Shown here: piece by piece, positions 56,972-64,000 of the stretch | How the letters are laid out: every line of letters starts with the position of its first letter | How positions within the stretch are numbered: the first letter of the stretch is position 1 | Assembly (NCBI RefSeq): GCF_029168945.1 | Contig: NC_083604.1 | Coordinates: forward strand, 9,230,812 to 9,294,811 | Source of the DNA: Cannabis sativa | Lineage: Eukaryota; Streptophyta; Magnoliopsida; Rosales; Cannabaceae | Length of the DNA: 64,000 bases | Direction: 5' to 3' | The notes under the pieces: generated by a model | Seen by the model: the letters and a program-made list of their open reading frames with translations, nothing else | The model's database searches: none | Told to the model about the DNA's origin: nothing | Program-made: the position numbers and the translations under genes

Positions 56972-59608
56972 ATGTTTGTTTTTCTAATGAGATAAATCCC
57001 TAATGGATTTTCACCATTAGACATACATAACAGTGTAAGATCTCGAAAGATAAGTATTGTATATGCGACATCTAACTGTTCATCAATTGATGACACCTTA
57101 GACTAGTATTTTAACAATATGAAACAAGAAGATTACATAAATAAGATTACTTTGTCTTTCGCTAATCGAAGCATCGTTGGATTCTTATTTTAAACGAAAT
57201 TATCCTAATTCCTCTTAGCTTATTCATTTCGAATTAGCTCAATAATATATCATTGGATGAATGGTCTATAAATCATTTCATGTCATTCTATATTTTCTCT
57301 TAAGAAATTAAATGACGCATATGATTATAATCCCGAAATTCTATTCCCAATTGATATAAATCCTCAATCTTAGAAATCTCCTACTTGTATGGGCAAATCT
57401 GACTTAGAGTTTAAATAGTAGTGGTGGTCCAAGAAAGAATTACTCATTATATTTGGTTGAATTTAAGTCTTTGACTTTAATTTTAGAATCCAAACAGAAA
57501 TTTTCTTATATTTCTAATTCCAGATACAATACAGTTACACTTTCTCAAGTGTTTAATATCCATCTTCTATTAATGGATTAAAACTGTATGGAATATGAGT
57601 TAGGTATTCTGTGACCAGGATCCACTTGCACTATTCTAAGAATTCTTTTATAAACCTAAGTCATCAAAAGACACTACCACATTTTTTTAATCTATGGCAT
57701 TTGTATCTTGTTCATAGTGGATTTGACAAGATCAATCTCTGCAAAGAGTTAATATGCCTATATCCACTGAAAGTAGTTCATCTCATTCGCAGATGGATGT
57801 ACATTCAGGGGTGGATATGAGTTTTTCGTTGTATTCTTAAAACGATAACTCTAGATTATACCTTATGCAAAGAAATTTGAAATGTTTAAAAATTTCATTA
57901 ATTTCTAGCAATGGTTAAAACCATTAAGGTAAGTGGTTAAAGATCTTGCGAACTGATAGGGGTGGAGAAATAGTTAGTAGATATGCAGTTCAAAGATCAT
58001 TAAATTGATTTTTGAATTATATCCAAACTTACCTCCCCAGAAATTTCGAGTTGCATATTGATGATTAGTTACTAGTCGTTGCCTAAATCCTTCTATGGTA
58101 ATACAATTTCAGAATGATGTAATGGTTGGGTACTTAATGTAAATCATTACTAGATTCATGGATGACCTAATCAAAATCTTAAGAAAAGCTAGAACTGTTA
58201 ACCATGGTTTGTTAGCTATTCTAAGTGATTAGGGGTGGACCATCCCATTGTCAATAGATAAGAAAGTGTTTGTTCAAACAAATACTACTTTTCTAAGAAA
58301 ATGACTAAGTCTGAAAAACAAGTAGCAAATAAAGGAGATATTTAATTCTTGATTCCAAAAGTGTTCTATCATCTTATATAACATATGATGATCCCACTGC
58401 CTCTGTTGTCTTGTCACAACCAAAGAGGTCAATACCATTTAGTTTTCTTCGACATAATTCATGGTACCTTGTCGTAGTGGGAGAGTTTCTAGGAACTCAC
58501 CTTCTTATGACTTGGGAGACACTAGTGATTAAAATCCATTGTGAGTTTAAACAAGTAATGGATTGTCAAGATAAGAAACTAAGAAGAAAGCCAATAGAAC
58601 TATGGTTTAATCCATTCACATGGAGTAACCTAAAGTTTTCTATTACAAGGACATAAAAGGAAATTTTCGTTTATAAGTCCATTCAATGGACTTAACAAAA
58701 CTTCTTGTTCCTAGTATTATAGGTTTGAGTTTATCTAAACCTATGGCTTGTGGTATACCTGGTAATTACTTACTCTAATGCAAGCAACTTACTTTAGTAA
58801 GATGCTGAAGCATTTTCTTTCTAATGGCTATCTATAGAAGCTTCACAACTTCTTAGGCATAGATTTTATTTATCTAAGGAAAAGTCTTAACTATTCCAGA
58901 AAAGATAAAGCCATGAAAGAATTTCTTATATCAACAGTGAGAGGTCTTAGATATGCTTTTGTATGCCTTAGACCAGACACCTGCTGTTGAGTGGGAGTAA
59001 TGAGTAGGTATCAGATTAATCCAGGAGAAGAACATTGGAAGACAATCAAGTAAATCCTAAGATTAAGAAGAGGAACTATATGTTAGTCTATAAGAGTGTG
59101 TTTAAAACTCTTAGACTACACCACATCAGATTTCGAAATTTGCCTATGTGCTAGTAAATCTTTCTGATAAGATGGTGGTTACTCTGGGGGTGGAATAGTG
59201 ATTTTGGAGAAGTGTAAAAACCTATCTGAAGTCTCTAGGTCTACCAGAAAGGGACTGAATGTTAAAGCTGCAGGAAAGGTACTTATTCAGTCTAAGAAAA
59301 GTTCTATACATTTTTGGCATCATTCCAAATTGCCTTAAACTACTAGTGTTAATTTCCTGATTAACCAAAAGTAGTTGCCAAAGGTATAGAATCCAGTATC
59401 CCAAGAGAGTAGACATATAGAGAGGAATTTCACATTATCAATGATTTTGTGATTAAAGGAAGAGTAATAGTGGAGAAAAGGTTGTGGTTAATTCAACCTT
59501 TCAGATCCTATTACGAGGAGTTTACTACTACTACACTTGATTTGTATATCAAGGTGTTGAGATTATTTGAAACGCACTTTTTGTTTTATATTAGTGCAAG
59601 TGGGAGTT
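56972..59608 (+). pseudogene. Decayed copia pol of A2
   Basis: Readable remnants are a GAG-pre-integrase segment (LWHLYLVHSGFDKINLCKEL, about 57688-57750), RGGYEFF and then DRGGEIVSRYA (about 57810 and 57955) of the integrase, and a late RT segment RGLRYAFVCLRPDT (about 58940-58985) followed by SRYQINPGEEHWKTIK and weak RNase H-like sequence. Stops and shifts break every domain. The order integrase before RT confirms copia. The polypurine tract and 3' LTR follow directly. The twin copy in A1 has the same defects, so the two elements descend from an already defective parent or were both moved in trans. Confidence 0.65.
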
Positions 59609-61505
59609 TGTTGGGTTTTATGCCCTAAATAAAACTCATTTCAATATAATCAGATTTACTTATTAATATAGATCAGAAATAACATTTAATGTTGCATGGT
59701 TCACATGATTTATTTCATGATTATATGTACATAATGTATAAATTCATCTGAAACCCTTTTCACATACTTGATCCTATTTATTGTGCCGTCAACACATTGG
59801 AAAGTAAACATGACTATGTGAATAAAGTTTCCTAGATTTATCAGACACAGGGTTTTACTGATATGATAATCTACAACAAGAGTTTACTTGTATTTGGAGA
59901 AATACTATGTTCTTTCCAGAGCATTGGTTAAAGTAAAGCTCAGGTTGGATGCATGGAGTATGCATCGGAAGGGACCGATATTGAACTTTGACTTAGATTT
60001 AATTAAACTTACCGTTGAATCTATTCAAGTCAATATCGCCAAGTTGATCCTAGATCAAATGATCTTAATCCTGTTATGATTAGGCTCAATCTTGAAAGGC
60101 TATTCGTGTTCTTTGATTTGTTAGTTAAGCCTACTTTTAGGTCAGAGTGATACGTACATTTTGGGAACACGGTAGTGCAATTGAGTGGGAGCGCTAGCAT
60201 AAACATGGAATCTATAGCTTCTATCTGGCGAATAGTAAGCAAAGGATGATCACCTTCGAGCTTGACCAAACGAAAATAAATGGTGGAGATCTCATTTCAC
60301 ATAAGCTGAAATATCATTTATACGGGGTCAAGTGTTTTAAGGATAAAATACATAGTAGGGTGTTACGGTAATTTAATCCCTTTACTGTGTAGATCATTCA
60401 TATAGAGGATAATTGATCACATTAGGATTATAACAATGGATAACTAATGATGTGTCTATATGGTGGAACATATAGAGCATTCTATATACTGAGAGTGCAA
60501 TTCTAAGTTCTATGCGTGGATTCAACGAAGAATTAATAAGTCAGTGAATTTTAGTCCTAAATTCTTGATCTACTTATTGGAAGCTCAGTTATATAGACCC
60601 ATGGTCCCCCCACTAGTTGAGATAATATTGCTTGTAAGACTCATGTAATTGGTTTTGATTAATCAATTACAATTCTCAAATTAGACTATGTCTATTTGTG
60701 AATTTTTCACTAAGTAAGGGCGAAATTGTAAAGAAAGAGTTTATAGGGGCATATTTGTTAATTATGATACTTTGTATGGTTCAATTAATAAATATGATAA
60801 ACGACAATATTATTTAATAATTATTTACAGTTATTAAATAGTTAGAATTGGCATTTAAATGGTTGAATTAGAAAATTGGCATTTTTGAGAAAATCAGATG
60901 CAGAAAAGATAAAACTGCAAAATTGCAAAAAGTGAGGCCCAAATCCACTTGTATAGGGCCAGCCACTTTTGTAGGAAATTTAAACTGATTTTTTCATTAT
61001 TTTAATGCCAAATAATTCAAACCTAACCCTAGTGGAATGCTATAAATAGATAGTGAATGCTTCAGGAAAATTACACTTAAATTTTCTATTTTTCCTTCAG
61101 AGAAAAACCTGAGCCTTTCTCTCTCCCTATCTTTAGCTGCCACTTCTTCTTTCTCTTCCCTCTGAAATTTCGAAATTTCTTAGTGTATGAGTAGTGCCCA
61201 CACACATCAAGTGATACCTCAATCATAGTGAGGAAGATCGTGAAGAAAGATCATCAGCAAAGGAGATTCAGCATCAAGGATTCAGAGAAAGAGATCCAGG
61301 TTCAGATATTGATAATGCTCTGCTACAGAAAGGAATCAAGGGCTAGATATCTGAACGGAAGGAGTCATTTAATTCCGCTGCACCCAATGTAAGGTTTCTT
61401 TAACTTTATATGTGTTTAATTTATCGTTTTAGAAAGTTCATATTTAGGATGTTAATAAACATACTTGTGAGTAGATCTAAGATCCTGGTAAAATAATTTC
61501 CAACA
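59609..61505 (+). repeat. 3' LTR of A2
   Basis: It is 1897 bp from TGTTGGG to CCAACA, followed by the duplication TCATG. It is the uninterrupted twin of the CACTA-bearing 5' LTR. The empty CACTA site is at 61233-61249. No gene is present. Confidence 0.92.
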
Positions 61506-61510
61506 TCATG

Positions 61511-62036
61511 AGCATCATCTTCTGAAGGATGAGATGGTAGGGCCTTGGGCTTTAGATTATCTTATGCGGTATCAGGAGGCCAAATCTCATGGTCTTAATA
61601 GTGATTTGACATCAGCTATTGTGCCTTCGGAAATGCTGTTACATGTGGAAATCCAGTTGGGGTAATTCAATCTGTTTGTGGATGCTTGTGTTAGAACATA
61701 AGCGAGAGTAGTGGGACTTGGGGCTGTGCTGTTTGATTCTGCTGGATCTATTTTGTTCTTGGCGGCTACTCCTTTGGTTTGCCATTTGGAACCCCTTGTT
61801 GCTGAAGCAGCTACTTTACTCCATGGTCTCCAACTTTATCTTCAAATGGGTTATCGTTATGTGAAGATATTCTCAGATTATCTTCGTCTACTGCAAAGTG
61901 TGGGTTGTAAAGAACAAGGTTTTTTTGAGTTTGGTATTGTACTTCATGATATTTTTTGTATGTGGGATTCTTTTTCTTCTATTACATTATCTTATTGTAA
62001 GCGGGCTAATAATGCTAATATTCATTCGCTTGCATA
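61511..62036 (+). pseudogene. LINE-type RNase H domain, 3' part of the gene split by A2
   Basis: The translation shows LFVDAC, GLGAVLFDSAGSILFLAAT, HLEPLVAEAATLLHGLQLYL, VKIFSDYLRLLQSV and a final YCKRANNANIHSLA. This is the RVT_3 RNase H fold (PF13456 type) with D, E and D in place. In plants it typically follows the zf-RVT domain, which is found at 36756-37283. Two stops precede or lie within the start (near 61662 and 61700). The protein ends at a TAA at 62035-62037. It is a decayed LINE or LINE-derived gene. Confidence 0.75.
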
Positions 62037-62300
62037 ACTAACTTTCTCTCTTGAGTCACCGCGTGTTTGGTGGTCGGAGTTGCCTAATCATTTAGCATGA
62101 TGTGGGTCTTTTGTTGAGTAATTTTCATGACAATGTACCTTATAATATTAATTTACTTTCTTGCAAAACAATTTTTTTTTATTTTTATTATTATTAGTAG
62201 ATTCCTAAGATTTGGCGGAAGGTATAAAAGTCATTTATGGGAGTTTGCCTAATAAAAATAGGTTAGTTTACTGTATTACTAGCACTACCCACTTCTTAAT
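62037..62300 (+). other. 3' tail of the LINE remnant and AT-rich sequence
   Basis: Noncoding. T- and A-rich runs (about 62169-62200) could be near the LINE 3' end; no clear poly-A tail or target duplication is visible. Confidence 0.35.
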
Positions 62301-62302
62301 TA

Positions 62303-62310
62303 CTATAAAA
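62303..62310 (+). promoter_or_regulatory. Possible TATA box
   Basis: CTATAAAA lies about 110 bp upstream of the ATG at 62417 and is followed after about 15-20 bases by CAACACC. This is a plausible core promoter, supported by sequence pattern only. Confidence 0.3.
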
Positions 62311-62416
62311 ACAACAATTCAACACCTTTTCTAATAATTATTTTTTGCAAAACTCCTTTCCTTTTTTCTATTTCATTATCAAAATTAGCACTGATTTTTC
62401 GTACAGACGAAATAAA

Positions 62417-62476
62417 ATGGCAGAAGAAGTAGTTATACAGGATAAGAGTATCCTTAAATCCCCAGCACTTGTAGAG
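62417..62476 (+). CDS. Candidate first exon of an unidentified host gene
   Basis: The ATG has a favourable plant context (AAAATGG). Twenty codons (MAEEVVIQDKSILKSPALVE) run straight into GAG/GTAATT, a good splice donor at 62477. A TATA-like box stands at a sensible distance. It lies just outside the retroelement block. I do not recognise the peptide, and downstream exons are not found before 64000. It could equally be a chance open frame. Confidence 0.3.
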
Positions 62477-63126
62477 GTAATTAATCAATTTATTATATAA
62501 GAAAAATTTATTAATGTATTAATTTCTTCATCAAATTAATATTAGATATTTTTAATTAGAGAAGTTCTATTTGTAACCCATAACATGATAAATACACTTT
62601 ATTATTAAAAAAAATATATATAAATTTAAATAATTTTTAAAAATTACTCTTAATATATATTTTTTTAAAATTTTTTCCTCACATTATTTTATGTTAATTT
62701 TAGTACTTATTTTGATTTCATTTTCATAATTTTTTCTAACTCATGTATATATATTTTTATTTCTTTTAAGAAAATTTTATATAATTTTTTATTTTAATTT
62801 TTTTGTCATAATATTTGAAATATAATTTATTTTGTTTGATAAGTATATTTTTTAAGAATATAAATTGAAAGAAAAAAAAATTAAAAACTTAGTATAATTA
62901 AAAATATAAATTTTATATAAAATAAAAATTATTAAAATTAGATGTCTTTACAAATTTTTGAGTGTAAATAAAATTTTCCTTTCAATTATATACATATGTT
63001 TGTAAATAATTCTAAAAATATCCTTGAATTAAATAATACCAGTAAAATATCGATGGCGCTACTCCCTTTATGTCGAAATCAATGTTTGGTCGTTTGAGTT
63101 ATTTAAACCTTTTTTTTTGTCTCTTT
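62477..63126. other. AT-rich noncoding stretch
   Basis: Dominated by A and T runs with no coding signal. If the exon at 62417 is real, this is its first intron. Confidence 0.4.
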
Positions 63127-63134
63127 CTTATAAT

Positions 63135-63712
63135 TATGGGTATTTATTGGATCACATCTAATGTTTTTAAGTTTATCCAAATCCGATCCAATTATATATT
63201 GGATGTTAGATTTTATCATCCGATCTGATCCAATTAATTTTAGTCATCCAATCGATCCAACATCCATTAGATGTTAGATTGGATCGGTTCTATCCGTTGG
63301 ATGTATTTCATATATATTTATTGGTTTAAATTAGATTTATTTAATATTTTACACCTAGTATTTTTTGGATCGGATCAGATCCATCTAATATTTTAGGTCC
63401 ATCAAATCCAAGACAAAAAGAGTAAAATTTTAATGTTAATTTTTATATATACATATATATTTTGTGTATAACAATATAAAATCTAATTACTCATCTAAAA
63501 TAAATAAAAAAACTAATTAGTTCGATTAGATGTTGGATTTGGATGTATTGGATTTTTGGACACCCCATCCAACATCCGATCCAATTCAATTGGATATTCA
63601 AAAATAACATCCAATTTGATCAGATCACAATTTGATATCTAATATTTAGCGGTCAGTTATAAATGAATCGATCGGTTGTCATTAGATTTGATGATTTATG
63701 CACATACCCCTA
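63135..63712. mobile_element. Small non-autonomous hAT-like element (MITE)
   Basis: It is flanked by an 8-bp direct repeat CTTATAAT (63127-63134 and 63713-63720). Ends are imperfect inverted repeats: TATGGGTATTTATTGGATC on the left and, reversed, TAGGGGTATGTGCATAAATC on the right. The interior repeats GGATCGGATC/ATCCAATCCGATC-type motifs in both orientations and has no coding frame. Eight-base duplications with TAGGG-type ends are characteristic of the hAT superfamily. Confidence 0.65.
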
Positions 63713-63720
63713 CTTATAAT

Positions 63721-64000
63721 CCACATTCGTTTCTTTTTTTTTTTAGTTCTTTTCTATAATTTCTTTTTGTAATTTTATTGTCTCTCTTCTTGCATTTGCA
63801 TGTAATCATCCATTTTTTTTAAAAAAAAAAAAAATCTGTCTCCTTCTGGCCTCCTTTGTGCACTTCTTATTCTTATTTTATTTATTTATTTATTTTTAAA
63901 AAAATATTTATCTACTATCTTTAACTTCAAAATATTACTATTTCAAAAAAAAAAAAAAAAAACTTCAAAATATTATAAAAAGTGAAAATAATATACATTA
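63721..64000. other. Low-complexity AT-rich right edge
   Basis: Poly-T and poly-A runs (63729-63744, 63807-63833, 63947-63962) and TTTA repeats. No gene or element end is recognised. Confidence 0.5.

Larger units (their letters stand above)
37284..61505 (+). mobile_element. Family-A Ty1/copia element A2 with four nested insertions
   Basis: The 5' LTR is 37284-43209 (with the CACTA inside) and the 3' LTR is 59609-61505. Target duplication TCATG lies at 37279-37283 and 61506-61510. The primer-binding site is TGGTATCAGAGCC at 43212-43224 and the polypurine tract is CAAGTGGGAGT at 59598-59608. After removing the CACTA, solo LTR B, element D and the solo A LTR, about 10.2 kb remain. The LTRs differ at only about a dozen sites by eye, yet the internal pol is full of stops. 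The element was probably moved by enzymes of a relative. Confidence 0.85.

Noticed and set aside
62303..62488. Minus-strand 61-codon frame over the possible exon
   Set aside because: It is low-complexity, with no start context or motif. The plus-strand reading has a promoter-like box and splice donor.

Overview
This window is plant nuclear DNA, from a dicot judging by the retrotransposon families and the two captured host genes. I cannot name the species from sequence alone. Almost all of it is nested transposable elements. No complete host gene is visible. There are two captured host-gene fragments, and one weak candidate first exon lies at the right edge.

Left part, 1-7156. A partial LTR-like piece (1-360) and one end of a CACTA-like transposon (361-985) come first. 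Then follows a Ty1/copia element with a short LTR (986-5755), broken by frameshifts and cut off at its 3' end by an LTR of family A (5756-7156). 'Family A' is used here for a Ty1/copia family with LTRs of about 1.9 kb (TGTTGG...CCAACA) and a badly decayed pol.

Middle, 7157-35784. A minus-strand family-A element (A1) carries a plus-strand Ty3/gypsy Tat-lineage element (B, 10219-31945). B is itself split inside its gag-pol reading frame by a Ty3/gypsy Tekay-type chromovirus (C, 13037-22507, target duplication GCCCC). Element B also holds, between pol and its 3' LTR, a long antisense gene with its own TATA box and intron signals. The left LTR half of A1 and the LTR piece at 35785-36755 meet at the same internal LTR position, which suggests an inversion or LTR-mediated rearrangement.

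Right, 36756-62036. A non-LTR (LINE) retroelement gene is split by a plus-strand family-A element (A2, 37284-61505, target duplication TCATG). Its zinc-binding part is left at 36756-37283 and its RNase H part at 61511-62036. A2 carries four further insertions. They are a CACTA transposon in its 5' LTR (38915-42940, duplication ATC), a solo B LTR (44372-45151, ATTGC), a non-autonomous gypsy-like element D with 2.5-kb LTRs (45209-52468, CTTGG) and a solo LTR of the other A subfamily (55047-56966, CTAAC). Paralogous empty sites within this same window confirm the CACTA, solo-B and D insertions.

The most notable content is the CACTA element. It has no visible transposase but carries, on the minus strand, collinear exon-intron fragments of a B-type cyclin gene followed by a class I trehalose-6-phosphate synthase gene, with splice signals still readable. 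The right edge (62300-64000) is AT-rich. It holds the possible first exon of a host gene (62417-62476) and a small hAT-like element (63135-63712, 8-bp duplication CTTATAAT).
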